Origin: Clostridiales bacterium | Lineage (GTDB): Bacteria; Bacillota; Clostridia; Lachnospirales; CAG-274 | Assembly (NCBI GenBank): GCA_018371275.1 | Contig: JAHALF010000010.1 | Span: 1 to 64,000 of the forward strand | Direction: 5' to 3' | Length of the DNA: 64,000 bases | In this document: positions 37,427-46,210 of the stretch, piece after piece | Position numbering within the stretch: position 1 is the first letter of the stretch | Layout of the letters: each line of letters begins with the position of its first letter | Program-made: the position numbers and the translations under genes | Notes under the pieces: model-generated | What the model was told of the DNA's origin: nothing | What the model saw: only the letters and a program-made list of their open reading frames with translations | The model's database searches: none

Positions 37427-37786
37427 TTATTTACTTCTTCTATTAATATCTTCTTTAACTTTAGCTGCTTTACCAACTCTATCACGAAGATAGTTAAGTT
37501 TAGCACGTCTTACAATACCATATCTAACAACTTCGATTTTTTCAATTCTTGGAGAATGTAAAGGCCAAGTTCTTTCTACACCGACACCATAAGAAATTCT
37601 TCTTACAGTAAATGTTTCGCGAGCACCACCATTTTGTCTTTTAAGAACAGTACCCTCAAACATTTGAACTCTTTCTCTTGTACCTTCAACAACTTTAGCA
37701 TAAACTTTAACAGTATCTCCTACGTTAAAATCTGCAATATCTTTTTTAAGTTGTTCATTTTCAATTTCTCTAATAATATTATTCAT
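37427..37786 (-). CDS. rplS: 50S ribosomal protein L19
   Basis: 119 residues at the 30S-50S interface. Typical sequence: 'FNVGDTVKVYAKVVEGTRERVQMFEG', 'RRISYGVGVERTWPLHSPRIEKIEVV', 'RRAKLNYLRDRVGKAAK'. GAAAGGGG lies 7 bases before ATG. Its own strong promoter and a possible autoregulatory leader are upstream. Confidence 0.98.
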   Translation of the reverse strand: MNNIIREIENEQLKKDIADFNVGDTVKVYAKVVEGTRERVQMFEGTVLKRQNGGARETFTVRRISYGVGVERTWPLHSPRIEKIEVVRYGIVRRAKLNYLRDRVGKAAKVKEDINRRSK

Positions 37787-37807
37787 AAGTAATCCCCTTT
37801 CAAATTA

Positions 37808-37843
37808 AATGTTCTTATTATCTAATCATAACAGCGGAACATT
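37808..37843 (-). ncRNA. candidate L19 leader structure
   Basis: In the 5' leader of rplS, GAATGTTC... and GAACATT (37837-37843 with 37808-37814) can pair over 7 bp, enclosing about 22 bases. An L19 autoregulatory leader is known in Firmicutes at this position; match to that RNA family was not tested. Confidence 0.4.
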
Positions 37844-37862
37844 CGTATTACATATCTTGTAG

Positions 37863-37891
37863 ATTATAACATACATTATTTACAATTTCAA
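37863..37891 (-). promoter_or_regulatory. rplS promoter
   Basis: Minus strand TTGAAA (37886-37891), 17-base spacer, extended TGTTATAAT with TATAAT at 37863-37868. Predicts a ~70-nt leader before rplS. Confidence 0.8.
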
Positions 37892-37905
37892 GCATTTTTT
37901 ATTTT

Positions 37906-39453
37906 TTATTTTTTATTTAATTCTTTTTCAGTTTTTAAATATAATATAAATAATATTATAAGTAGAGTGCTTAAAGCAAATACCCAAGTTAATAATAAAT
38001 TAGCTGTTATACCCGCAACAATATAACCTACTAAACAGCTTATAGCAACAACTAATGTATATGGAATTTGTGTAGATACATGGCTTATATGATTACACCT
38101 AGCACCTGTTGATGATAAAATAGTAGTATCTGATATAGGACTACAATGATCCCCAAAAACAGAACCTGCTAAAACTGCTGATAAAGATATAATCGTAAGC
38201 TCTGGAGCAGTATTTTCACATACAACAGCTATAATAGGTATAAGTATACCAAAAGTACCCCAAGATGTACCCATAGAAAATGCTAAAAGACCTGCAACAC
38301 AAAATGCTACAACTGGTATTAACATACCAGCTAAACTAGAACCTTCAACAAGCCCACCTACATATCCACCTGTATTTAACAAATCTCTACAAACTCCACT
38401 TATCGTCCAAGCTAATGTAAGAATTATATAAGCAGACACCATAGATTTTACACCAGTTGATATACCAGACATAAAATCTTTAAATGATAAAATTTTTCTT
38501 GGTACAAATAATAAAAATGTAATTATTAATGTAAAAAATCCACTAATAGCAAGGGCTGGTCCAGCGTTAGTATTTCCAAAGCCTTCTGCTAATGTCATAC
38601 CACCATTAAAATACCCACCAATATATAACATTGATAATATAGAAGATACTATTAAAACTAATATAGGTATAACTAAATCATAAACTGTACCTTTTTCAGA
38701 TATAGTTATTTTACTAAGCTCATCATCTTCATCATTTTCTTCAAAATCTTCATTTGATTTACCTTCAAGTGCTAAACGCTCACATTTTGCCATTTTACCA
38801 AATTCAACTTTAGTTAAAGAAACGATAAGAACCATTATTATAGTTAAAAACGCATATAAATTATATGGTATAGTTTTAACAAAGTCTTGTATACCATTTA
38901 ATCCTGCATCACTCATCTGAGATATAACAGATGCTGCCCAAGAAGAAACTGGTGCGATTATACATATAGGAGCCGCTGTTGCATCTATAATATATGCTAA
39001 CTTTTCACGAGATATTTTATATTTATCTGTAACAGGTCTCATAACAGTACCTACTGTTAAACAATTAAAATAATCATCAATAAATATAATAATACCTAAC
39101 ATAAAAGTTGCTATTTTAGCACCTTTTCTAGACTTTATTCTTTTTACAGCCCATTCACCATAAGCTTTTGATCCACCAGCCTTTGTTATTACAACAACAA
39201 TAGCACCTAATAATCCTAAGAATATTATTATAGAGCTATTTTCCGAAAGTTTTTCACCCATAAGATTCATAGTGACTTCAACAGTCCTAGCTCCAACTTG
39301 TATAATACCATCTGTATCATATATGGAATATATTAATGTTCCAGATAAAATACCAATAATAAGAGAAGATATAACTTCCTTTGTTTTAAGAGCAAGTATT
39401 ATAGCTATAATAGGTGGAAGTAGTGATAAAATGCCCACCGTGTATGTTTCCAT
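37906..39453 (-). CDS. Na+/H+ antiporter NhaC family protein
   Basis: 515 residues, about twelve membrane segments with a charged cytoplasmic loop around residues 225-250 ('ERLALEGKSNEDFEENDEDDE'). The conserved 'FIDDYFNCLTVGTVMRPVTDKYKISREKLAYIIDATAAP' and 'FGDHCSPISDTTILSSTGARCNHISHV' regions identify the NhaC-type subfamily of Na+/H+ antiporters/dicarboxylate-like ion transporters; substrate may be Na+/H+ or malate/lactate-type exchange. AAAGGAGAG before ATG. Single gene. Confidence 0.88.
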   Translation of the reverse strand: METYTVGILSLLPPIIAIILALKTKEVISSLIIGILSGTLIYSIYDTDGIIQVGARTVEVTMNLMGEKLSENSSIIIFLGLLGAIVVVITKAGGSKAYGEWAVKRIKSRKGAKIATFMLGIIIFIDDYFNCLTVGTVMRPVTDKYKISREKLAYIIDATAAPICIIAPVSSWAASVISQMSDAGLNGIQDFVKTIPYNLYAFLTIIMVLIVSLTKVEFGKMAKCERLALEGKSNEDFEENDEDDELSKITISEKGTVYDLVIPILVLIVSSILSMLYIGGYFNGGMTLAEGFGNTNAGPALAISGFFTLIITFLLFVPRKILSFKDFMSGISTGVKSMVSAYIILTLAWTISGVCRDLLNTGGYVGGLVEGSSLAGMLIPVVAFCVAGLLAFSMGTSWGTFGILIPIIAVVCENTAPELTIISLSAVLAGSVFGDHCSPISDTTILSSTGARCNHISHVSTQIPYTLVVAISCLVGYIVAGITANLLLTWVFALSTLLIILFILYLKTEKELNKK

Positions 39454-39720
39454 TTGAATCTCTCCTTTTATATATTTTTTATCTTAATAATTTTATCATA
39501 AAACGTCTATATATGCAATTTTTTAAATTATTAATATATTTATAAAAAATAACTATAATTTATTTAATTAGTAATTATTAACAAATATTAATATTATTAA
39601 TCATTTTTTATTTATTAAAATTTACTGTAAAGATTATTATACTATTTTCAATTATATAAATATATTTTATTGTTTGCATAATTTTTTATATTATAATAAA
39701 TATAAAGTAAAATTTTTATA
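39454..39720. other. AT-rich leader region of the antiporter gene
   Basis: About 270 bases between the antiporter start and the Hsp70-operon terminator. No reading frame, riboswitch or clear promoter pair was recognised. Confidence 0.5.
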
Positions 39721-39780
39721 TAAGTCTAAAATAAAAAGGCTATATCTTAATTAGATATACCCTTTTTATTTTAGACTTAT
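39721..39780. terminator. long hairpin ending the Hsp70 operon
   Basis: AAGTCTAAAATAAAAAGG and the complementary CCTTTTTATTTTAGACTT, plus inner CTATATCT/AGATATA, form an almost continuous ~27-bp stem. It overlaps the last codons of the TPR gene at 39777 and could terminate from either side. Confidence 0.8.
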
Positions 39781-40946
39781 ATATTCTTATTAATGTTTAA
39801 ATTTTCTCTATAATCTTCACTAGATTTTTGTACTACTTTAGAAAGTATACTTTGATATTCTTTAAATTTACCTTGAGCTTTTTTTATTAATGACTGCTCA
39901 AATAATACTTGTTCATTATTTGGACATAATGTAGATGCTTTATATATGGCTCCTTCTGCTTTTAAAAGATTATAATCTTGTCTGTAATATTTAGCTAATT
40001 TAAGCCAGAGTAAATAATTATTTCTATTATAAAAATTGGCTTTTTCTATACATTTTATTGCCATAGGTATATTATTAATTTTTTCATATATATCGCCTTT
40101 AGCTATTAAAATGTCTACATCATTATCTTCTACAATTTCTAAACATTTTACAGCCTTATCATATGAGTTTAAACTAACATAACAGCTAGCAATCTTTAAT
40201 AATATACTATTAGATTTTTCAAATAAATATGATTTAACATATGAGCTTTTTGCCTTATCATAATTTTTTTGCTTAAAATATAGTTCACCTAAATAATAAT
40301 ATTTATTATATAACATATCATCATCTAAATTATCTATATATTCTTTTGCATAATCAAAATCTTCTTTTTCTATTAATAATTCAATAATATTAAACAATAT
40401 ATCCTTATTATTAGGAGATAAATTTATAGCTTTTTTTAAATATCTTAAAGCTAAATCATATCTTTTAAGCCTTATATAACAAATCCCTATATTATTATAT
40501 AGTATAGAATTTGAAACATCAAAATCTAAAGCATCTTTATAACTTTCTATAGCCTTTTCAAACATGTTTTCTTTAAAAAACCTATCGCCTTTTATTTTTT
40601 TTCGTTCAACTTGTCCTCTTTTTTCCCAGTTAAAAAGCTCTAAAGATATGTTTTCTATCTCTTCTGAAGAATAAAAATTATTAAGTGTTAAAAAATCTAT
40701 ACTTTTTTGATAAAAACTTTGCTGCTTTTTTATTTCAATTAATTTATTAGCTAGTTCAACATTTAGAAGATCTTTATATACCCAACTTATAAATCTATCA
40801 TCAAAAAAATCTGTACTATACTCTTTAAAATTTTTATAAAAAAGATATATAGCTTCTTCTACAGAATAAATGTTTATACCATTTGTAAGCCTATATGGAG
40901 ATATTTTTATATCCTCTGTCATACTAAGCTTTAAACCGATTTCCAT
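39777..40946 (-). CDS. TPR-repeat protein of the Hsp70 operon
   Basis: 389 residues, cytoplasmic. A ~125-residue N-terminal part of unknown fold is followed by tandem TPR units from about 130 to 370; clear ones are 'ENMFEKAIESYKDALDFDVSNSILYNNIGICYI' split over two helices and 'LKRYDLALRYLKKAINLSPNN'. TPRs often bind Hsp70 C termini or clients, so a co-chaperone or client-adaptor role is inferred. It is last in the operon, 12 bases after the Hsp70-VWA gene, with AGAAGGTG before ATG. Confidence 0.8.
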   Translation of the reverse strand: MEIGLKLSMTEDIKISPYRLTNGINIYSVEEAIYLFYKNFKEYSTDFFDDRFISWVYKDLLNVELANKLIEIKKQQSFYQKSIDFLTLNNFYSSEEIENISLELFNWEKRGQVERKKIKGDRFFKENMFEKAIESYKDALDFDVSNSILYNNIGICYIRLKRYDLALRYLKKAINLSPNNKDILFNIIELLIEKEDFDYAKEYIDNLDDDMLYNKYYYLGELYFKQKNYDKAKSSYVKSYLFEKSNSILLKIASCYVSLNSYDKAVKCLEIVEDNDVDILIAKGDIYEKINNIPMAIKCIEKANFYNRNNYLLWLKLAKYYRQDYNLLKAEGAIYKASTLCPNNEQVLFEQSLIKKAQGKFKEYQSILSKVVQKSSEDYRENLNINKNI

Positions 40947-40958
40947 ACAAACACCTTC

Positions 40959-43049
40959 TTATAATCTTATTAATTCAGTTATACTTCTAGCTATATTATC
41001 TAATATATCATAAAATTTGTCATTTAAGTCATAATATTTACCATTTGGAATAGTAATTGGATCAAAAGATTTTAAGCTTTCTTTATCACGTCTTGCAACA
41101 ACATAAGTTGTAACTTTAGCCTCTTGCAACATTTTACAAATAGCTTCAACACTTTTTCCACTATTAGTAGGAACGTGTGGTGGTGCATCTGTTATTAATA
41201 TAAATATACTTTGACTATTAGGCTCTAAAACAGAATTTTGTAAAAGCTGAACACCAGTTTCTAAAGCATCAAGGGAAGACTCTGGTATATCACCACCATA
41301 AGTTCTTGGTATATTTTTTACTTGACGCTTAAATTTTTCCACATCATCTGTAAAGTTATAAACACTAGGTCTTTCCTTTTCATTTAAATCACCAAAACCT
41401 ATAAGGCCAAGTTTAAATTTAGTTCCTCTTTCGCTTAATATATTAGAAAACTCAATGGCCCTATCTTTAACACCATTTATATAACTATCCATACTTCCTG
41501 TTGTATCTATTAAAAATGTTACATTTACATTTTCTGTGCCTGATGGAGCAATATTTTCTTTTTTAGGTGGTGCAGAAAATTTTGTTCTATCAAATTCTGT
41601 AATTTTTATTTTGCCTGTACTTATATCTTTTAAATAAACTTCAAAAAGATTATTTTCATCAATAGCATAAGTTATTTCTATTTGAGATGTACCTTTAATA
41701 CCATCTAATATAGCAGTACCTATATAATTTCTATTTTCTTCATACCCTTGTTCCCATTGATAAACATCAACAGAAACTGAACTAGCGCCATTAATGTTAG
41801 AAAATTTAGAATCTGAAAACTTACTTGGGATAGGACTTCCCATAGGTATAATAGGTATAAGTCCCCTTTCCATTGTATCTATATTTATTATAGCCTCTGT
41901 TCCAAAAATTTGTCTTGTTATTTGACCTACTTTAACATTTCTATTAGGTAAATGAATAAGATAATTGTAAATAGCAGCACCCATAGCAACACTTTTAGCT
42001 GGATCTGTTGCTCTATAAGGTTCTTTCACAAATCCTGCAACCATTCTTTTAACCATAGGTATAAGAGTAGAACCACCTACTAATATAACTTTTGATATTT
42101 CATCTGGCTCCTTATTTGCTCTTTTTAAAGCTTCTTCTAAAATTTCTCTACTTCTTTCTACATATTTTCTAATAAGAGCTTCAAACTCTTCTCTTGTTAT
42201 ATCAATAGATAAATTTTTAGGCACTCCATCACTAATAATAAGTGGATTTATCTTTACAGATGCTTTGCCTGTTCCTGACAATTTTTTCTTAGTTTGTTCT
42301 GCCTCTTGCTTTAATTTTTGCATAACAGTTTTTCTTCCTAAATTATCAAGAGTATCTATATCTATTCCACTATCTTCTTTAAATTTTTCTTTCATAAATC
42401 TTATAAGCTCTGCATCAAAATCATCGCCACCAAGATTCATATCTCCAACATCTGCAAGTTCTTGAAAAATTTCTTCACCATTTTCATCTATACTAACTTT
42501 TAAAACACAAGCATCAAATGTACCACCACCAAAATCATAAACAAGCAAAGTTTGTGCATATCCCTGTTTATAACCATATTCAATAGCAGCTGCTAAAGGT
42601 TCTGATAAAAGGTAAACATTTTTAAACCCTGCTAATATTCCTGCCTGTTTTGTAGCAAATATTTGTCTATCATTAAAATATGCTGGATGAGTAATAACAA
42701 CTTCGTCAAAAATTTCACCTGATTGCTCCTCAGCAGATTTTTTTAGCTTTTTTAATATTTCAGCACTAACTTGTTCTGGTGTCTTTTCTATTTCATTTAT
42801 AAATATTTTCTCATCTGTACCTATCTTCCTTTTTACAGATATAACTGTACTTTCTGGATATATAATAGACGCAAGCTTAGCTTCCTCTCCTACTACTATT
42901 TCCTCACCTTCTAAAGTTGGATAGTTTACAACAGAAGGTAAAACCTCATCTGTACCATCTATTTTTACTACTTCTATACTGTCGTCTTTATCTCTATATA
43001 TGGTAGCAACAGAATTTGTTGTACCTAAATCTATTCCTAAATATCCCAT
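40959..43049 (-). CDS. Hsp70-VWA fusion protein
   Basis: 696 residues. Residues 1-~375 form an Hsp70 ATPase domain with intact motifs: 'GIDLGTTNSVATIY', 'VISVKRKIG' (catalytic Lys), 'VYDFGGGTFDACVL' and 'KVILVGGSTLIPMV'. A substrate-binding-like beta domain follows (about 380-500), and the usual helical lid is replaced by a von Willebrand A domain (about 507-696). Its metal site is visible as DxTxS in 'FLIDTTGSMDSYI' (Asp about 513) and 'ILITDAPPH' (Asp about 620). The VWA part probably mediates Mg-dependent protein binding. It starts 2 bases after the preceding Hsp70 gene, implying translational coupling. Confidence 0.88.
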   Translation of the reverse strand: MGYLGIDLGTTNSVATIYRDKDDSIEVVKIDGTDEVLPSVVNYPTLEGEEIVVGEEAKLASIIYPESTVISVKRKIGTDEKIFINEIEKTPEQVSAEILKKLKKSAEEQSGEIFDEVVITHPAYFNDRQIFATKQAGILAGFKNVYLLSEPLAAAIEYGYKQGYAQTLLVYDFGGGTFDACVLKVSIDENGEEIFQELADVGDMNLGGDDFDAELIRFMKEKFKEDSGIDIDTLDNLGRKTVMQKLKQEAEQTKKKLSGTGKASVKINPLIISDGVPKNLSIDITREEFEALIRKYVERSREILEEALKRANKEPDEISKVILVGGSTLIPMVKRMVAGFVKEPYRATDPAKSVAMGAAIYNYLIHLPNRNVKVGQITRQIFGTEAIINIDTMERGLIPIIPMGSPIPSKFSDSKFSNINGASSVSVDVYQWEQGYEENRNYIGTAILDGIKGTSQIEITYAIDENNLFEVYLKDISTGKIKITEFDRTKFSAPPKKENIAPSGTENVNVTFLIDTTGSMDSYINGVKDRAIEFSNILSERGTKFKLGLIGFGDLNEKERPSVYNFTDDVEKFKRQVKNIPRTYGGDIPESSLDALETGVQLLQNSVLEPNSQSIFILITDAPPHVPTNSGKSVEAICKMLQEAKVTTYVVARRDKESLKSFDPITIPNGKYYDLNDKFYDILDNIARSITELIRL

Positions 43050-43051
43050 TT

Positions 43052-44686
43052 TTAGCCCTCCAAAACTGTTTTGTTAAATCTGCTAGGGTCAAAGCTTTCG
43101 CTATATCCAGAAGGTTCATACTCTGTGTTATATCCCATATCTGTAACAGAGCCTTTAACAAGTCCACCTTCTTCTTCTACTTGCAATGTTATATTAAGTC
43201 TTGTTTTACCACTAGGTCTTTCTGGCAAATCTTTTATTAAAACTTCCCCTATAAGTTTACATTTTTCTATATTATCCTCTTTATTTATTCTCTCCATAAT
43301 TTTTAAGCTAAAGCTAGTCATATCTTCTTTCTCTTTACCTGAAAGAGTAAATATTTGATCCTTTTTAGCAAGAGCATAAGGTGTACCTCTTCTAATCATT
43401 GTATAAAAAGATTTTACACCATTATTTTCTATTTCTAAACCTATATCGTGAGGCACTGTAACCTCAAACTCAATAGACATTTTTTCACTTTCTATATCTG
43501 GAGATGATAAAAGTCCCATTTTCATAGCTGCATAATATGTTGCACCTAAAGATATATCTAAAGCCGGACGCTCTGATGTATAAATTTTACTTTCATTATT
43601 AAATATACCTATAAGCATATCTTTAACCCAAGGCATTTGAGAAGATCCTCCTTCTAATAATACCCTATCTATATCATCAGCATTTAATGCCCCCGTATAA
43701 ACCTCTCTTAAAGCTTTTAAAACAAGTTTTCTAGTTTCCTCTATAAAAGGATTTATAATTTCTTCTAAATCATCTCTTGTCATTTGCTCTACAAAAGGTG
43801 GTATACAAAATGTAAAAGGTATTCTAAATGCTTTTACACCAGAAAGGCGCTCTTTAGACTCTCTAGCACGGCAGATAAGCTCTACCATATTTTCTGGGCT
43901 TAAATCTTCTTTTTTTTGATTAGCCTTTTCTTCTATAAAATCATAACACTTATTTAATATATATTCATCTACATTATCTCCACCGTGATAAGCTTTTCCA
44001 CCTTCACTTATAACTTGTAATTTTATATGATTTTCATCTTTTTCTAAAACATTAAATAATGTTATATCTAATGTCCCACCACCAAAGTCAAAAACCATTA
44101 TTTTTTCGTCTTGACTTAACTGATGTCTAAAATTATATGCAAGAGCAGCTGCCTTAGGTTCTTCTATAAGACAAATAAGCTTATCTGATATTCCTGCTAT
44201 TTCACAAGCTTTCATAGTTGCTTTTTTTGCTGCATCATCAAAATCATAAGGAACAGATACAACAAGACCTGCTATTTCTGCTTTAGGATTTAAACTTTTA
44301 CAATGTTCTATAAGTTCTGTTAATATTTTTGCTGATATTTCTTCTGGTAAATAAGACTTACCATCTAGCTCAACTGTTTCATTAGTTCCCATTTTTCTTT
44401 TTATAGAACGTATAGTAGTTTCTGGGTATATTTTCATAGAACGAAAAGCCTCTTCTCCTATAACCCATTCTCCCTCTCCTTCATCATCCTTTCTATATTG
44501 AACAACAGAAGGCATAGGTATTTTACCAAAACCATTACTTATATCTATTGGTTCTGGTTTTTCATTTATCATATCCCAGTAACTTATTATAGAGTTAGTA
44601 GTCCCAAGATCTATACCTAATATATAATAATCTTCAGACAAACTTTTACTCTCTTCTATCTGCTTTTTATATTCTGTCCACTTCAA
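43052..44686 (-). CDS. Hsp70-family ATPase, lidless (third of four)
   Basis: 544 residues. ATPase domain with 'GIDLGTTNSIISYWD', catalytic Lys in 'TIRSIKRKMG', 'VFDFGGGTLDITLFN' and 'VLLEGGSSQMPWVK'. A beta-type substrate domain follows (about 400-510), and the protein ends in a short Gly/Ser tail without the C-terminal helical lid or the EEVD-like end. It starts at TTG 44686 with AGAGGTGAT. Loss of the lid suggests a regulator or platform rather than a folding clamp; that is inference. Confidence 0.88.
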   Translation of the reverse strand: MKWTEYKKQIEESKSLSEDYYILGIDLGTTNSIISYWDMINEKPEPIDISNGFGKIPMPSVVQYRKDDEGEGEWVIGEEAFRSMKIYPETTIRSIKRKMGTNETVELDGKSYLPEEISAKILTELIEHCKSLNPKAEIAGLVVSVPYDFDDAAKKATMKACEIAGISDKLICLIEEPKAAALAYNFRHQLSQDEKIMVFDFGGGTLDITLFNVLEKDENHIKLQVISEGGKAYHGGDNVDEYILNKCYDFIEEKANQKKEDLSPENMVELICRARESKERLSGVKAFRIPFTFCIPPFVEQMTRDDLEEIINPFIEETRKLVLKALREVYTGALNADDIDRVLLEGGSSQMPWVKDMLIGIFNNESKIYTSERPALDISLGATYYAAMKMGLLSSPDIESEKMSIEFEVTVPHDIGLEIENNGVKSFYTMIRRGTPYALAKKDQIFTLSGKEKEDMTSFSLKIMERINKEDNIEKCKLIGEVLIKDLPERPSGKTRLNITLQVEEEGGLVKGSVTDMGYNTEYEPSGYSESFDPSRFNKTVLEG

Positions 44687-44706
44687 TATATATCACCTCT
44701 TTTTCT

Positions 44707-46203
44707 TTAGTTTTGTATATTTATAATAAATTGTTGTTTAAAACCAGTTTTAGGATATATTTCTCCAAATCCAAAGTCTTCTATGTTAAAAATCAGCTCT
44801 TTATAATTTTTAAATTCTGCATACATTAAAAATCTTATAGTTTTTATATCTCTATTTACAAACTCATCATAATTATTTAAATCTATTTTTATTTTTTCTA
44901 ACGTTTTAAACTTCTTATTCTCTTCTAAATATACTTCTATATCTATAATTTTATCTTTATTTAGCAGAAATATCTTTTTGTCAAATTTTTGCCATATAAA
45001 ATTTCCTTTATATACAAAGGGCTCAAATCTTGTTTTGTCAAAATCATTAACAAATATACCTATATTATTTTTTATTTGTTCTAAATCTTCTATATACATT
45101 TTAGTTTTAGGTAATATTCCAATTTCTTGACACGCTATTATACAAGCACCATCTGATATGAACCTTTTTGCTTTACCTTTAAAGTTTTTTTCTATATTAA
45201 ATCTAGATTTTATAAACTTGTGTATAAAATCTATTTCTATACCTCCACCTGTTAATATAATATTTTTTATTTCACTCTCTTTAATATGTATATTATCAAA
45301 TAAGCTATTAAAAAATATATTTATTTCATTTTCAAAAAAAGATATTATATCAAACAATTCTTGCTTTAATATAACTTTTTGAAAAGGTGGATAAAAAAAG
45401 TTATAATATAATTTTATATCTGATAAAGTTTGCCTTTGAAAAATAATGTCAAACTGTTGGTACACGAAAGAATCTATATTATTTTTTTCATATTCTGTTA
45501 AATCTATTTTACCTGTTTCTTCTAAAAATTTTTTAGTTATTAAATTTTTAGTTATATTAAATAATCTTTGTTGTCCAATATTATCATTAAAAATTGTTTT
45601 TAAACACTTTATTTTTCCATCTTCTTCTATTTGATATATAGATGCTCTAATTTGTCTGTTGCTATAATCAATAATTAATACTTTATCTCCTATAACATCA
45701 TTTTCATAAAAATAACTTTTTAAAATACATTCCTTATCATTTGCTATTTTTAATAATAAATGTTCTATACCTGCTAACTTAAATGCCTCTTTTATATCAT
45801 CACTACTAGTATAAGATGAAGTTGATAAAACAATACCTTCTATATTAGCGTTAGGGTTAATATTTTTTATATTTTCAATTAAAAATAATATAAATTTACT
45901 AAGAACTAAAGTCAAACTTATTCTTTTTCCTTTGACAGTATACATTATACCTTTACCAAGGTTTTCTATTATATTTTCTATTATAATATCATTACCAAAA
46001 CCTTTGTTTAATATAGCATACTCTCCAAAAACCCAATCTTCTGTATCTATATTATAAGAAACAACTGTTGGAACACTAACTTTACCATATCCACCACTAA
46101 TATCAACAACATCAATACCCATCTGATTAAAATCAAAATAAGATACTGTTGATGTTAAATTTCCTAAATCTATGCCTATAATAAAATTATTTTCATTAAT
46201 CAT
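44707..46203 (-). CDS. degenerate Hsp70-like protein (predicted inactive)
   Basis: 498 residues; recognisable as an Hsp70 by 'IGIDLGNLTSTVSYFD' and 'KNIILTGGGIEIDFIHKFI', but with key changes. The phosphate-1 GTTN is replaced by GNLT, the region that carries the catalytic Lys in its sisters reads 'IIENIIENLGKG', and phosphate-2 DFGGGT is replaced by 'DYSNRQIRAS'. ATP hydrolysis is therefore unlikely. The C-terminal ~110 residues are beta-rich. It may be a non-catalytic partner of the other Hsp70s. It lies 7 bases after the GrpE-like gene. Confidence 0.82.
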   Translation of the reverse strand: MINENNFIIGIDLGNLTSTVSYFDFNQMGIDVVDISGGYGKVSVPTVVSYNIDTEDWVFGEYAILNKGFGNDIIIENIIENLGKGIMYTVKGKRISLTLVLSKFILFLIENIKNINPNANIEGIVLSTSSYTSSDDIKEAFKLAGIEHLLLKIANDKECILKSYFYENDVIGDKVLIIDYSNRQIRASIYQIEEDGKIKCLKTIFNDNIGQQRLFNITKNLITKKFLEETGKIDLTEYEKNNIDSFVYQQFDIIFQRQTLSDIKLYYNFFYPPFQKVILKQELFDIISFFENEINIFFNSLFDNIHIKESEIKNIILTGGGIEIDFIHKFIKSRFNIEKNFKGKAKRFISDGACIIACQEIGILPKTKMYIEDLEQIKNNIGIFVNDFDKTRFEPFVYKGNFIWQKFDKKIFLLNKDKIIDIEVYLEENKKFKTLEKIKIDLNNYDEFVNRDIKTIRFLMYAEFKNYKELIFNIEDFGFGEIYPKTGFKQQFIINIQN

Positions 46204-46210
46204 AAAACCC

